This document shows positions 17,102 to 26,051 of a stretch of DNA of 64,000 nt, piece by piece. A program made the translations under genes and the position numbers. Location of the stretch: contig NZ_JARZHH010000013.1 of NCBI RefSeq assembly GCF_029946515.1, positions 1 through 64,000 of the forward strand, read 5' to 3'. Origin of the DNA: Polyangium sp. 6x1. Lineage in GTDB: Bacteria; Myxococcota_A; Polyangia; Polyangiales; Polyangiaceae. The notes beneath the pieces were generated by a model. It did no database searches and was not told the DNA's origin. It saw only the letters and a program-made list of their open reading frames with translations. The first letter of the stretch is position 1, and each line of letters opens with the position of its first letter.

Positions 17102-18355
17102 ATGAACAACCCCTACGGACCGCCGCGCGGGCCCTACGGCCACGCTCCCTACCCGCAGCAGCAGCAACCACGATATCCCGGCCCGGCGCCCTATACGCCC
17201 CAAGGCTACGGCGCGCCGCAGCCTCCGCTGCCCGCGGAGCCCGATCCGGACAAGCGCCGCCGCGCGGTGGGGCTCTCGCTCTGGATCCTCGGCATGGTGG
17301 CGGGCGTCGTGCTGAACCTCCTCTTCCAGACGGCGGAGATCTTCCTGTCGAAGGCGCCGGGGCGCATGTTCTCGGCGGTCCTGACGGGCGCGCTCCTCGC
17401 GTTCGTGCCGCTCGGCTTCTACCTCTTCGTGCCCATGGTGCTCGATCGGTACGATCCCGAGCCGTGGTGGTGCCTCGCGATGGCGTTCCTCTGGGGCGCG
17501 GTCGTCGCCACGGGCTTCGCCGGGATGATCAACACGGGCGTGCACCTCGTCGCCGCGGGCATCTTCCCGAAGGGCTCGGCCATCCCGGGCTTCTTGACGA
17601 CCGTGGTGAGCGCGCCGCTCTCCGAAGAGCTCTTCAAAGGGCTCGCGATCCTGGGCTTTTTCTACTTCCTCCGGCGCGAGTTCGACGGCGTCGTCGACGG
17701 CATCATCTACGCGACGTTCTGCGCGCTCGGGTTCGCCGCGGTCGAGAACGTCAGTTATTACGCCCGCGCGGACATGGCCGATCAGCTCGGCGCGACGTTC
17801 TTCATTCGCGGCGTCCTCGCGCCGTGGGGGCACCCGCTCTACACGTCGATGACCGGCATCGGGTTCGGCATCGCGCGCGAGTCGAGCAAGACGTGGGTGC
17901 GCTGGCTCGCGCCGATCGGCGGGTTTTTCCTGGGCGTCTTCCTGCACGCGCTCTGGAACTTCGTGCCCACGGTCATCCCCGACGCGTTCGTCATCATGCT
18001 GCTCTTCTGGCTGCTCTTCGTGGCGATGTTTTTCTGCATCATCATCGCCCTCGTCATCCGCAAGGGCCGCACGATCCGCAATTTCCTCCGCGACGAGGTG
18101 TTGCTCGGCAACCTGACGAAGGAGGAGCTCGAGCTCGTCTGCTCGCCCGTCGGGCGCATCCAGTGCACGTTCTCGTGGCGCGGCGCCGAGGGGCGCGCGT
18201 TCATCCGCGCCGCGTCGCGGCTCGCGCTCAGCAAGTGGCACACCGCGCGCGCGATGAAGGGGCAGAAGCGCACGATCAGCGCCGATTTCATCGGCCCGCT
18301 CCGCCGCGAGGTCGCGACCTTGCGCGCCGCGCTCCGCGCCAAAGCTCCCCGCTGA
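17102..18355 (+). CDS. PrsW-family glutamic-type intramembrane protease
   Basis: 417 residues, ATG 17102. A Pro/Gln/Tyr-rich cytosolic N terminus (about 55 residues) precedes eight or so transmembrane helices. The family motifs are visible: SAPLSEELFKG (EExxK, catalytic Glu pair), DGVVDGIIYATFCALGFAAVEN (FxxxE), APWGHPLYTSMTG (His) and FLHALWNF (HxxWN). PrsW proteases start cleavage of membrane anti-sigma factors; here the target is unknown. A cytosolic C-terminal tail of about 90 residues follows the last helix and is longer than in B. subtilis PrsW. No sigma or anti-sigma gene is adjacent. A hairpin covers the region just before the start. Confidence 0.88.
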   Translation: MNNPYGPPRGPYGHAPYPQQQQPRYPGPAPYTPQGYGAPQPPLPAEPDPDKRRRAVGLSLWILGMVAGVVLNLLFQTAEIFLSKAPGRMFSAVLTGALLAFVPLGFYLFVPMVLDRYDPEPWWCLAMAFLWGAVVATGFAGMINTGVHLVAAGIFPKGSAIPGFLTTVVSAPLSEELFKGLAILGFFYFLRREFDGVVDGIIYATFCALGFAAVENVSYYARADMADQLGATFFIRGVLAPWGHPLYTSMTGIGFGIARESSKTWVRWLAPIGGFFLGVFLHALWNFVPTVIPDAFVIMLLFWLLFVAMFFCIIIALVIRKGRTIRNFLRDEVLLGNLTKEELELVCSPVGRIQCTFSWRGAEGRAFIRAASRLALSKWHTARAMKGQKRTISADFIGPLRREVATLRAALRAKAPR

Positions 18356-18364
18356 AAAGCTCTC

Positions 18365-18392
18365 GACACCTCCCATTCACGAATTCGTCACG
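18365..18392 (+). promoter_or_regulatory. PhoB-type direct-repeat site, copy 1
   Basis: Half-sites GACACC (18365), TTCACG (18376) and GTCACG (18387) occur at exact 11-bp intervals, the spacing used by OmpR/PhoB-family regulators. It lies ahead of the response-regulator gene at 18518 and is part of a 30-bp segment repeated 50 bp downstream. Confidence 0.6.
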
Positions 18393-18414
18393 CGGGGGCC
18401 GTCCTCGCCGTTTC

Positions 18415-18442
18415 GACACGTCCCATTCACGGATTCGTCACG
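18415..18442 (+). promoter_or_regulatory. PhoB-type direct-repeat site, copy 2
   Basis: GACACG (18415), TTCACG (18426) and GTCACG (18437) occur at 11-bp intervals. The 30 bp at 18413-18442 match 18363-18392 with two differences. Two operator copies ahead of a PhoB-like gene suggest autoregulation. Confidence 0.6.
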
Positions 18443-18517
18443 TGTCGCGCATTTCCCAGCCAACCTGCAACACGGGCTTCATCAGGCCGTAACAGGGAGA
18501 CGATAGACACGGGGGCG

Positions 18518-19225
18518 ATGGCACGCATCCTGGTCGTCGAGGACGAGCCTGCGCTCCTCAAGGTGCTCGATTACAATTTCCGGCAGGCGGGGCACGAGGT
18601 GCTGCTCGCGGCGCGCGGCGAGGAGGGGATCCGGCTCGCGCGCGAGCGGCGCCCAGACGTCATCCTGCTCGACATGATGCTGCCCGACATCCAGGGCACC
18701 GAAGTGTGCCGGAGCCTGCAGCAGAGCGAGGAGACCCGCGAGACCCCCGTCGTCATCGTCTCGGCGCGCGGGGACGAGGTCGACCGGGTCGTCGGCTTCG
18801 AGCTAGGCGCCGTCGATTACGTGGTGAAGCCTTTCAGCGTCCGCGAGCTCATGCTGCGCGTGCAGGCGATCCTGCGGCGGGTGAAGGCGCGGACGACCGA
18901 GCGTCGCGTCCTGCAATTCGGCCGGCTGCGCATCGACGACGAGGCGCACCGCGTGTGGGTCGACGGCGTCGAGATCGAGCTCACCTTGCTCGAGTTCAAG
19001 CTCCTGCTCGCGCTGTACGAGAATCGCGAGCGCGTGCAGACGCGCGGCGCGCTGCTCGAAGGTGTGTGGGGCATGGACGTCGATATCACGACCCGCACCG
19101 TCGATACGCACGTGAAGCGGCTCCGTGACAAGCTCGGGCCCGCCGGCGACTACGTGCAGACGGTCCGGGGGATCGGGTATCGATTCGGTGGATCGCCCGA
19201 GCTGCCCGGCTCGCACCCCGATTGA
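18518..19225 (+). CDS. PhoB/OmpR-family response regulator, no kinase adjacent
   Basis: 235 residues, ATG 18518. The receiver domain (1-120) has the acidic pair VVEDE, phospho-acceptor Asp52 in VILLDMMLPD, Ser in VVIVSAR and Lys in YVVKPFS. The C-terminal winged helix (135-225) has VELTLLEFKLLLALYEN-like start, the recognition helix TTRTVDTHVKRLRDKLG and the wing VQTVRGIGYRFG. Overall it resembles PhoB/PhoP. No histidine kinase is adjacent, so it is an orphan here. Its own upstream region and two promoters in the following TonB cluster carry matching 11-bp phased half-sites, so this regulator is the best candidate to bind them. Phosphate control is a reasonable guess from family resemblance but is not shown by the sequence. 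Confidence 0.93.
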   Translation: MARILVVEDEPALLKVLDYNFRQAGHEVLLAARGEEGIRLARERRPDVILLDMMLPDIQGTEVCRSLQQSEETRETPVVIVSARGDEVDRVVGFELGAVDYVVKPFSVRELMLRVQAILRRVKARTTERRVLQFGRLRIDDEAHRVWVDGVEIELTLLEFKLLLALYENRERVQTRGALLEGVWGMDVDITTRTVDTHVKRLRDKLGPAGDYVQTVRGIGYRFGGSPELPGSHPD

Positions 19226-19265
19226 AAAATGCGTCATGCGGCGCGCACGTGATCGTTTCGCGACG

Positions 19266-19282
19266 TTCACGAGGTTGTCACG
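19266..19282 (+). promoter_or_regulatory. PhoB-type direct-repeat site before tonB
   Basis: TTCACG (19266) and GTCACG (19277) are 11 bp apart, matching the sites ahead of the regulator gene. A GTCATG at 19233 is in the same 11-bp phase. The site ends 37 bp before the tonB start. Confidence 0.55.
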
Positions 19283-19318
19283 AACGATCGTCAATGTGGG
19301 GGCCGAGGAAAGACGGCA

Positions 19319-20083
19319 ATGGGCTTCGAGGCGTGGAGCGTCGGGGAGACGGATCCCGGGCGCGGCAAGCGGCTTCTGATCGGATACGCGACGGCGGTCG
19401 CCATTTGCACGGCCGTCGGCGTCGTCGGCGCGACCATGAAATCGAGCGCGCCCGCCGTGGAAGAAGAGGAGGAGGTCGTCGCCGTCGAGCTCACGCCCAC
19501 CGTGGAGCCGCCGAAACCGCCGCCTCCGCCGCCGCCCGTGGACGCCGCGCCCAGGGCGCCCGAGCCGCCCGGCCCGAAACACAAGCCGATCGCCGTGCCC
19601 GTGGAAGTGCCGACGGAAATGCCCAAGGAGGCGGATCCGAGCAAGGCGAAGGCCGGCAATGACGAGTATGGGGAGGGCTCGGGCGAAGGCTTTGGCGGGA
19701 CGCCCGGCGGAACGGGGACCGCGACGGCCGCGGCAGCGCCGCCGCCTCCACCGCCGCCGCCTCCACCGCCGCCGCCTCCGCCCAAAGCGGCGGGGCCCAT
19801 CGTCCTCGGCGAGGACGGCACGCCGCCGTCGCCGATATCGAAGCCGCAGCCTCCTTATCCCGAGGACCTGAAGAGCCAGGGGATCGAGGGCACGGTCATC
19901 GTGCGGTTCGTCGTGACAGAGTCGGGAGACGTCTCGAACGTGACGGTCGTGCGAGGGGACGCGCGGCTCGCCGCGCACGTCGTCGCGACCGTGAAGACGT
20001 GGCGATTCAAGCCAGCCGTGGTCGATGGCCGCCCCGTGGCCACGTACCAGAACGCAAGGTTCAATTTCAAGATCAAGACCTAG
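19319..20083 (+). CDS. tonB: TonB energy transducer
   Basis: 254 residues, ATG 19319. One N-terminal membrane anchor (about 20-40: LLIGYATAVAICTAVGVVGA) is followed by an acidic patch, a long Pro-rich spacer with a run of about 15 prolines near residue 145, and a C-terminal TonB domain (about 175-254) with PISKPQPPYPEDLKSQGIEG, TVIVRFVVTESGDVSNVTVV and ATVKTWRFKPAVVDGRPV. It couples the proton-motive force from ExbB/ExbD to the outer-membrane receptor. It is the first structural gene of a five-gene cluster and is preceded by a PhoB-type site, which suggests regulated expression. Confidence 0.93.
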   Translation: MGFEAWSVGETDPGRGKRLLIGYATAVAICTAVGVVGATMKSSAPAVEEEEEVVAVELTPTVEPPKPPPPPPPVDAAPRAPEPPGPKHKPIAVPVEVPTEMPKEADPSKAKAGNDEYGEGSGEGFGGTPGGTGTATAAAAPPPPPPPPPPPPPPPKAAGPIVLGEDGTPPSPISKPQPPYPEDLKSQGIEGTVIVRFVVTESGDVSNVTVVRGDARLAAHVVATVKTWRFKPAVVDGRPVATYQNARFNFKIKT

Positions 20084-20119
20084 TTCGTCGGGCATTCCCG
20101 TTCGACAAGGAGCAAAACC

Positions 20120-20821
20120 ATGCAATTCGATCTCGCGCATATCTGGGCGAGCATGGGCCTCGTCTCGAAGCTCATCGCTTTCGGGCTCGTGCTCATGGGG
20201 ATCGCGAGCATCGCGGTCGTGGTCGAGCGGATGATCGCGCTCGCGCGCATGAACGCCGAGACCAGGGTGTTCGTGAAGGAGGCGCAGCCGCTGCTCGATA
20301 CGTGGGACACGGAGGCGCTCCTCCGCGTCGCGGACCGATATCGCCTCTCCGCGCTCGCGCGGCTCGTCGCCTCGGCGATGCGGCGATTCCTCCGCGCCGA
20401 GAGCGAGGACGCGGGCAATCTGACGCCGGTCGAGCTCGCGCGGCGCGAGGTCGAGCGCAAGCGCGAGGCGCTCTCGGCCGACCTCCGGCGCGGGCTCTCG
20501 GTGCTCGCCTCGGTCGGCTCGGTCGCGCCATTCGTGGGGCTCCTCGGCACCGTCGTCGGCATCATCACGGCGTTCCAGAGCATTGCGACGACGGGCTCGG
20601 GCGGGCTCGGCGCCGTGAGCGCGGGTATCGCGGAGGCGCTCATCGAGACGGCGCTCGGCCTCTCGGTGGCCATTCCGGCGGTGCTCTTCTTCAATTACCT
20701 GACGGGCAAGATCACGGCGGTCGAGGCGGCGCTCGAGCGGAGCGCGGGCGAATTGCTCGACGACATGGAGAACCAGCATGGGCGCGCGAGCGAAGAGCGC
20801 ATCATCGAAGAAGCTGCCTGA
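20120..20821 (+). CDS. exbB: ExbB/TolQ-family proton channel subunit
   Basis: 233 residues, ATG 20120 with AAGGAG upstream. Three membrane helices sit at about residues 13-37, 135-158 and 172-198. The family core is VLASVGSVAPFVGLLGTVVGIITAF and GISEAL-like AGIAEALIETALGLSVAIPAVLFFNYL, containing the conserved Thr/Ala/Pro positions of the MotA/TolQ/ExbB fold. It forms the pentameric stator with ExbD and energises TonB. The end overlaps exbD by 44 bp. Confidence 0.94.
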   Translation: MQFDLAHIWASMGLVSKLIAFGLVLMGIASIAVVVERMIALARMNAETRVFVKEAQPLLDTWDTEALLRVADRYRLSALARLVASAMRRFLRAESEDAGNLTPVELARREVERKREALSADLRRGLSVLASVGSVAPFVGLLGTVVGIITAFQSIATTGSGGLGAVSAGIAEALIETALGLSVAIPAVLFFNYLTGKITAVEAALERSAGELLDDMENQHGRASEERIIEEAA

Positions 20822-21221
20822 GCCGGACATCAACATCACGCCGCTCGTCGACGTGGTCCTGGTGCTGCTCATCATCTTCATGGTCATCGCGCCGGATCTC
20901 GAGCATGGCGAGCGCGTGGAATTGCCGAGCGTGATTCAGCCGGACGAGAACAAATCGAAGCTCGACCCGATCACGGTGACGCTCACGGCGCGCGGCAGTC
21001 TCTTCATCGAAAAAGAGGTCCTCGCGGACGTGCCGGCGCTCGAGGCGCGATTGAAGTCGATGCACGACGCGGAGCCGGAGCGGCGCGTCGTCCTCAAGGG
21101 GGACGCCACGGTGCAATACGCGAAGATGCGTGATGCGTTCGCCGCGTGCCAGCGCGCCGGCTACACGGGCATTGCGCTCAGCGTGAGCCAAAAAGGCAAG
21201 GGCGCGGGGGAGGAGAGCTAG
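20778..21221 (+). CDS. exbD: ExbD-family protein, first copy
   Basis: 147 residues from ATG 20778, inside the last codons of exbB (44-bp overlap, so translation is probably coupled). A short cytosolic N terminus precedes one membrane helix DINITPLVDVVLVLLIIFMV, which carries the essential Asp in the helix (PLVDVV). The periplasmic domain has VTLTARGSLFIEKEVLAD and VVLKGDATVQYAKMRDAFAA, typical of ExbD/TolR. Two ExbD paralogues in one cluster are often seen in TonB systems for less common substrates. Confidence 0.93.
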   Translation: MGARAKSASSKKLPEPDINITPLVDVVLVLLIIFMVIAPDLEHGERVELPSVIQPDENKSKLDPITVTLTARGSLFIEKEVLADVPALEARLKSMHDAEPERRVVLKGDATVQYAKMRDAFAACQRAGYTGIALSVSQKGKGAGEES

Positions 21222-21223
21222 CC

Positions 21224-21658
21224 ATGGCGATGAACGTCTCCTCGGGCGGGAAAAAAGGCGCCGTCGCGCCCACGATGAACGTGACGCCGCTCGTCGACGT
21301 GGTCCTCGTGCTGCTCATCATCTTCATGGTGGTGACGCCGCTCTTGAGCAAGCAGATCTGGCTGAACCTGCCGAAGAAAGACGACGACGCGAAGAACGAG
21401 CCGCCGCCCCCGGACGCGGACAAACCCGTGGTGCTCACGGTGGACACGAAGGGCGCGATCCGCATCAACCAGACCGAGGTCTCGCGCGCCGAGCTGCGAG
21501 ATCGCCTCACGCGGATCTTCGCGGCGCGCGCCGACAAGCTCCTCTACTTCGACGCGGCCGACGACGCGCCGTACGGGATCACCGTCGAGGTGATGGATAT
21601 CGCGAAGAGGGGCGGCGCCAAGGGCATTGCAATCTTGACCGAGAAGCTCGGCGGCTGA
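21224..21658 (+). CDS. exbD: ExbD-family protein, second copy
   Basis: 144 residues from ATG 21224, two bases after the first exbD stop. The helix MNVTPLVDVVLVLLIIFMVV contains the conserved Asp, and the periplasmic part (VVLTVDTKGAIRINQTEVSR, GAKGIAILTEKLGG) is ExbD-like. The two copies share the membrane helix almost exactly but diverge in the periplasmic domain, so they may form a mixed dimer within one ExbB pentamer. Confidence 0.93.
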   Translation: MAMNVSSGGKKGAVAPTMNVTPLVDVVLVLLIIFMVVTPLLSKQIWLNLPKKDDDAKNEPPPPDADKPVVLTVDTKGAIRINQTEVSRAELRDRLTRIFAARADKLLYFDAADDAPYGITVEVMDIAKRGGAKGIAILTEKLGG

Positions 21659-21665
21659 TTTCCCC

Positions 21666-24554
21666 ATGCGAAAAACCATTGTGACTCTCGCCTCGGCGCT
21701 CACGCTCTCCCTGCCGGCGCTCGCGCTGGCCCAGGAGGGCGCGGACGAGGCGCTCCTCGGCGAGGAGGATCCGTCTCGCCCCGCGCCCGCCGGAAAAGGC
21801 GTCGTCTGGGGCGTCGTCACGGACGCGAAGACGAAGGAGCCCGTGATCGACGCGCAGGTCTCAGTTGTCGGGACGAACAAGAAGGTCATCGCGGATTTCG
21901 ACGGTCGATTCCGGCTGGAGCTTCCGCCCGGCAATTACGAGCTGCGCGTCTTTTATCAGCTCTACAAGGCGCAGCGTTTGCAGAACGTGCGCGTCACCGC
22001 GGGCACGGTCGAGAAGCTCGACGTCGCGCTGTCGACCGAGGAGGCCAAGCAGGAGATCGTGGTCGAGATCGAGGCGGACCCGGATCGGGCCTCGGCCGCG
22101 GCGCAGACGCTGCTCCGGAAGAACGCGGCGCACACGGGCGACGCGGTGAGCGCGCAGGAGATCGCGCGGACGCCGGATCGCAATGCGGCGGACGCGGCGC
22201 GGCGCGTGGTCGGCGCGTCCGTCGTCGGGCAACGGTACGTGTACGTGCGCGGCCTCGGCGATCGATACACGAATGCGCTCTTGAACGGCGTGCCGCTGCC
22301 GAGCCCCGAGCCGGATCGGCAGGCTGTGCCGTTCGATCTGTTCCCGACGACGGTCCTCAGCGATCTGACGATCATCAAGACGTTCACGCCCGACATGCCG
22401 GGCGATTTCACGGGCGGCTCGGTGCGCGTCACGACGCGCGAATTGCCCGAGAAGTTCACGATCAGCGGCACGTTGTACCTCGGGGTCAATACGGAGACGA
22501 CGTTCCGCGATCGGCTCACGTACGCGGGCGGCGGGACCGATTTTCTCGGCATCGACGACGGGACGCGCGCGCTGCCGCCGAACTTCCCGACCGATTACAA
22601 GGCCGCCAAGGGGGCCGAGAAGCCGGACGGCTCGCTCGTCTCGTCGCGCGAGGTGAACGAGCTCGGGCGCGCCTTGAACAAGCCGATGACGACGACGCGG
22701 ACGATGACGCTGCCGAACATGAGCGGCAACCTCACGCTCGGCAATACGCACAGGTTCGGTCAGGACCACGAGCTCGGATACATGGCGGCGCTGACGTACG
22801 GGCGGCGATTCCAGATCCGGCGGGAAGGCGTCCTCGGGACCGTGACGATCGATCCCAACGTGTCGAACGAGCTCGAATCGCAAAACTACTACAGCTTCGA
22901 GAACGGCGTCGACGTGGTATCGTGGGGCGGTTTCGCGGGGCTCACCTACAGGTACGCGAAGGACCACAAGGTCACGCTGCTCGGCCTGCACAGCCGCTCG
23001 TCGGAGAGCGAGGCGCGCGAGATCGCCGGGCACGCCGAGGAAGGCGGCGCGGGGCGTCTCGCCTACGATACGCGGCTCCGCTTCGCGAGCCGCTCGCTCA
23101 CCTTCGGTCAGCTCGCGGGCGAGCACAAGCTTCGCAATGCGAACGACGCGACGCTCGAATGGAACCTGACGACGTCCCTCGCGACGAGCGACGAGCCGGG
23201 CACGCGCCAGAACGTCTACCTGCAGGACAACGACCGGAAGGCGTGGCAGAGCACGACGCTCTCCGGGCTGCATTTTTATGCAAACCAGGCCGAGACGGCC
23301 ATCGGCGGCGCCCTCCATTACACGCAGCCGATCCGGAGGGGCGACACGCCCGTGCGCGTGAAGGTCGGCGGGCTCGCGCAGGTCCGCGATCGCGCCTTCG
23401 ACGCGCGGCGCCTGCGGTACATCCCGATCGCGCAGACGCCGGAGGAGGCGGCGGCCTATTCGTTGCCGCCGGATCAGCTCTTCACGAGCGAGTACATCGG
23501 ACGCGCCCTCACCCTCGACGAATACACGCGGCCGAGCGATTCCTACGACGCCACGCAGCGCACGTTCGCGGGGTATTTCATGACGGACGCCTCGCTCCGG
23601 CCGTGGATGCGCGTCGTGCTCGGCGCTCGTGTGGAGGCCTCGTCCCAGCGGCTCGATACGTTCGATTCGTCGACGGGTTTGCCGCGCCAGGTCGATCTTT
23701 CCACGACGGACCTGCTCCCCTCGCTCGGGCTCGTCTTCAAGACGAGCGATCGGTCGAACCTGCGCGCCTCCGTGACGCGCACGGTCGCGCGCCCGCAGCT
23801 CCGCGAGCTCGCGCCGTTCTCGTTCACCGATTACTTCGGTGCCCGCGAGATGCAGGGCAACCCCGATCTCGACCGCACGACGATCGTGAACGCCGACCTG
23901 CGCTTCGAGTTTTTCCCGACGCTCGCCGAGGTCGCGGCGATCAGCGTGTTCTACAAGGATTTTTCCAAGCCGATCGAGCAGATCATCATCCCCTCGAACC
24001 GGGGCATCGTGTCGTACCAGAACGCGAAGGGCGCGCAAAACGCGGGCATCGAGCTCGAATTGCGGAAGAACCTCGGCTTCGTGAGCCCGGCCATCGCCGA
24101 TCTCGGCGTGCTCGCGAACCTGACGCTCGTGCATTCGCGCGTCGCGCTCGACGACGAGGGGACGAGCGTGCAGACGAACAACGTCCGCCCGCTCGCGGGG
24201 CAATCGCCCTACGTGGTGAACGCGGGCCTCGATTATGCGAACGACAAGCGCGGCACACGCGTCCGCGTGCTTTACAACATCTACGGCCGGAGGATCTCGC
24301 AGGTGGGATCGCTCGGCTTGCCGGACGTGTACGAGCAGCCGCGCCATCTGCTCGACGTGACCGTCGCGCAGCGCATCGGCAAATACGTGGACCTCAAGCT
24401 CTCGGCGGAGAACATCCTCCTCGCGCCCGTCGTGTTCACGCAGGGGCCGAACGTGGAAAACGTCTTCCACCAGGATATCCCCAATCTGACGAACGTCGTG
24501 GAGCAATTCCAGCCCGGCGCGACGTTCACTTTGAGCGCCACGATCACGAATTGA
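21666..24554 (+). CDS. TonB-dependent receptor with N-terminal carboxypeptidase-regulatory-like domain
   Basis: 962 residues, ATG 21666, signal peptide to about residue 23 (LPALALA|QE). Residues of about 38-115 form a carboxypeptidase-D regulatory-like beta-sandwich (VVTDAKTKEPVIDAQVSVVG). The plug domain follows (RTPDRNAADAARRVVGASVV, RGLGDRYTNALLNGVPLPSP, GDFTGGSVRVTTRELP) and then the 22-strand barrel ending in an aromatic/beta-signal region (GATFTLSATITN). The substrate is unknown. Barrel receptors with this N-terminal domain commonly take up glycans, peptides or organophosphates. The paired lipoprotein gene downstream and PhoB-type sites raise phosphate-containing ligands as a possibility, but this is inference. 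Confidence 0.92.
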   Translation: MRKTIVTLASALTLSLPALALAQEGADEALLGEEDPSRPAPAGKGVVWGVVTDAKTKEPVIDAQVSVVGTNKKVIADFDGRFRLELPPGNYELRVFYQLYKAQRLQNVRVTAGTVEKLDVALSTEEAKQEIVVEIEADPDRASAAAQTLLRKNAAHTGDAVSAQEIARTPDRNAADAARRVVGASVVGQRYVYVRGLGDRYTNALLNGVPLPSPEPDRQAVPFDLFPTTVLSDLTIIKTFTPDMPGDFTGGSVRVTTRELPEKFTISGTLYLGVNTETTFRDRLTYAGGGTDFLGIDDGTRALPPNFPTDYKAAKGAEKPDGSLVSSREVNELGRALNKPMTTTRTMTLPNMSGNLTLGNTHRFGQDHELGYMAALTYGRRFQIRREGVLGTVTIDPNVSNELESQNYYSFENGVDVVSWGGFAGLTYRYAKDHKVTLLGLHSRSSESEAREIAGHAEEGGAGRLAYDTRLRFASRSLTFGQLAGEHKLRNANDATLEWNLTTSLATSDEPGTRQNVYLQDNDRKAWQSTTLSGLHFYANQAETAIGGALHYTQPIRRGDTPVRVKVGGLAQVRDRAFDARRLRYIPIAQTPEEAAAYSLPPDQLFTSEYIGRALTLDEYTRPSDSYDATQRTFAGYFMTDASLRPWMRVVLGARVEASSQRLDTFDSSTGLPRQVDLSTTDLLPSLGLVFKTSDRSNLRASVTRTVARPQLRELAPFSFTDYFGAREMQGNPDLDRTTIVNADLRFEFFPTLAEVAAISVFYKDFSKPIEQIIIPSNRGIVSYQNAKGAQNAGIELELRKNLGFVSPAIADLGVLANLTLVHSRVALDDEGTSVQTNNVRPLAGQSPYVVNAGLDYANDKRGTRVRVLYNIYGRRISQVGSLGLPDVYEQPRHLLDVTVAQRIGKYVDLKLSAENILLAPVVFTQGPNVENVFHQDIPNLTNVVEQFQPGATFTLSATITN

Positions 24555-24560
24555 CAGGCT

Positions 24561-24599
24561 GTCGCAAGATCGTCACGCCTGCCCTGCAATGGCGTCACG
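24561..24599 (+). promoter_or_regulatory. PhoB-type repeats before the receptor-partner lipoprotein gene
   Basis: GTCGCA (24561), GTCACG (24572) and GTCACG (24594) lie on an 11-bp grid, with one poorer position at 24583. The last half-site ends 40 bp before ATG 24639, a distance like that before tonB (37 bp). Confidence 0.5.
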
Positions 24600-24638
24600 C
24601 AGCACGACCAGAATGCGCGGGCGGAGGAATCAAAGGAC

Positions 24639-25949
24639 ATGCGATCGAAGGTATTGCTTGCGACGAGCGCGCTCTTTGCGGCCAGCCTCATGGGCTGCGG
24701 TGGGGACGAGACCGGACAAACCCCGTCGCCTCCCGCGAAGAACAACGAGATCCCGACGAGCATCTCGTCCGATCTGACGCTGACGGCCGACCAGGACTGG
24801 ATCTTGAAGGGAATCGTGCACGTGCGCGCAGGCGCGACGCTCACGATCGAGCCGGGCACCACGATCAAGGGCGACAAGTCCACGCTCGGGACACTCGTCA
24901 TTGACCCGGGCGCCCGTATTGACGCCGAAGGCACGAAGGACGAGCCCATCGTCTTCACGAGCCGCGCCGAGCCCGGCGACCGCGCCGCCGGCGACTGGGG
25001 CGGCGTCATCCTTCTCGGAAAAGCTCCGATCAACGTGCCCGGTGGAAAAGCGAACGTCGAGGGAATCGAGGCGACCGCGGAGACCGAATACGGCGGGACC
25101 GACCCGGCCGATGATAGCGGCGTGCTGAAGTACGTCCGGATCGAGTTCGGCGGAATTCTTCTTTCGACGGACAACGAGATCAACGGGCTCACGCTCGCCG
25201 GCGTCGGCAGCGGAACGACCATCGATTACGTCCAGGTCCGCTACACGCTCGACGATTGTTTCGAATTCTTCGGCGGCACGGTGAACGCGAAGCACCTGGT
25301 CTGCACGTACAACCAGGACGACGGGATCGATTGGGATCTCGGGTACACCGGAAAGCTCCAGTTCGTCGTGGTCCAGCAAGATCCGGCCGCGGTCGACGAC
25401 ACGAACGGCTTCGAGGGAGACAACGACGCGATGGGCACGACGAACGCGCCGCTCTCCGAGCCCACGATTTACAACGCGACGCTCGTCGGCAAGAACGTGG
25501 ACGTGGACAAGCAGCAGTACGCGATGCTGCTGCGGCGCGCGACGAAGGCGAGCCTGTACAACATCGTCGCCACGGGCTTCGAGGCAGGCGTCGACATCCG
25601 CGACGCGGCCACCTCCGCGAAGCTCGAAGGGTCCATCTTCCACGGAAATCTCGCGCAAAACGTCGCCTACGTGGAGACGGCCGACGGCATGGGCTCCGAG
25701 AAGGACGACGACATGGGCTTCGACGAGGTCAAGTGGTTCACCGACGGCGGCAACGCCGAGGTCGACCCGCTGCTTGTCGCGCCCTACGATCGCGAAGCGC
25801 CGGATTTCCGGCCGAAGGCAACGCTCACGACCGGAGCTGCGACGCCGCCGAGCGACGGCTTCTTCGACACGAAGGCGAGCTACGTGGGCGCGTTCTCGCA
25901 AGACGACACGTGGCTCGACGGCGCCTGGATCTCGTTCACGCCGAACTAG
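24639..25949 (+). CDS. Surface lipoprotein, right-handed parallel beta-helix-like, TonB-receptor partner
   Basis: 436 residues, ATG 24639, signal MRSKVLLATSALFAASLMGCGG with a lipobox. The mature protein begins with a segment found in a widespread family (LTLTADQDWILKGIVHVRAG, LTIEPGTTIKGD) and continues with parallel-beta-helix-like turns (LKYVRIEFGG, IDYVQVRYTLDDCFEFFGG, LVCTYNQDDGIDWDLGYTG). Homologues often lie beside a TonB-dependent receptor in other bacteria and are variously annotated as hypothetical or (misleadingly) multidrug transporter proteins. It is probably a surface binding partner of the receptor encoded upstream. It has its own PhoB-type site 40 bp before the start. Confidence 0.83.
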   Translation: MRSKVLLATSALFAASLMGCGGDETGQTPSPPAKNNEIPTSISSDLTLTADQDWILKGIVHVRAGATLTIEPGTTIKGDKSTLGTLVIDPGARIDAEGTKDEPIVFTSRAEPGDRAAGDWGGVILLGKAPINVPGGKANVEGIEATAETEYGGTDPADDSGVLKYVRIEFGGILLSTDNEINGLTLAGVGSGTTIDYVQVRYTLDDCFEFFGGTVNAKHLVCTYNQDDGIDWDLGYTGKLQFVVVQQDPAAVDDTNGFEGDNDAMGTTNAPLSEPTIYNATLVGKNVDVDKQQYAMLLRRATKASLYNIVATGFEAGVDIRDAATSAKLEGSIFHGNLAQNVAYVETADGMGSEKDDDMGFDEVKWFTDGGNAEVDPLLVAPYDREAPDFRPKATLTTGAATPPSDGFFDTKASYVGAFSQDDTWLDGAWISFTPN

Positions 25950-26051
25950 CCGAAAAAGCTCCGAAGAGCCCGCCTGCCGCGCGGTCGCGTCCGCACGCTC
26001 GCGCCCGTGGATCGCTCTTTGCGTGCGCGCCCCCGAGTGCGTTCGGCGATC

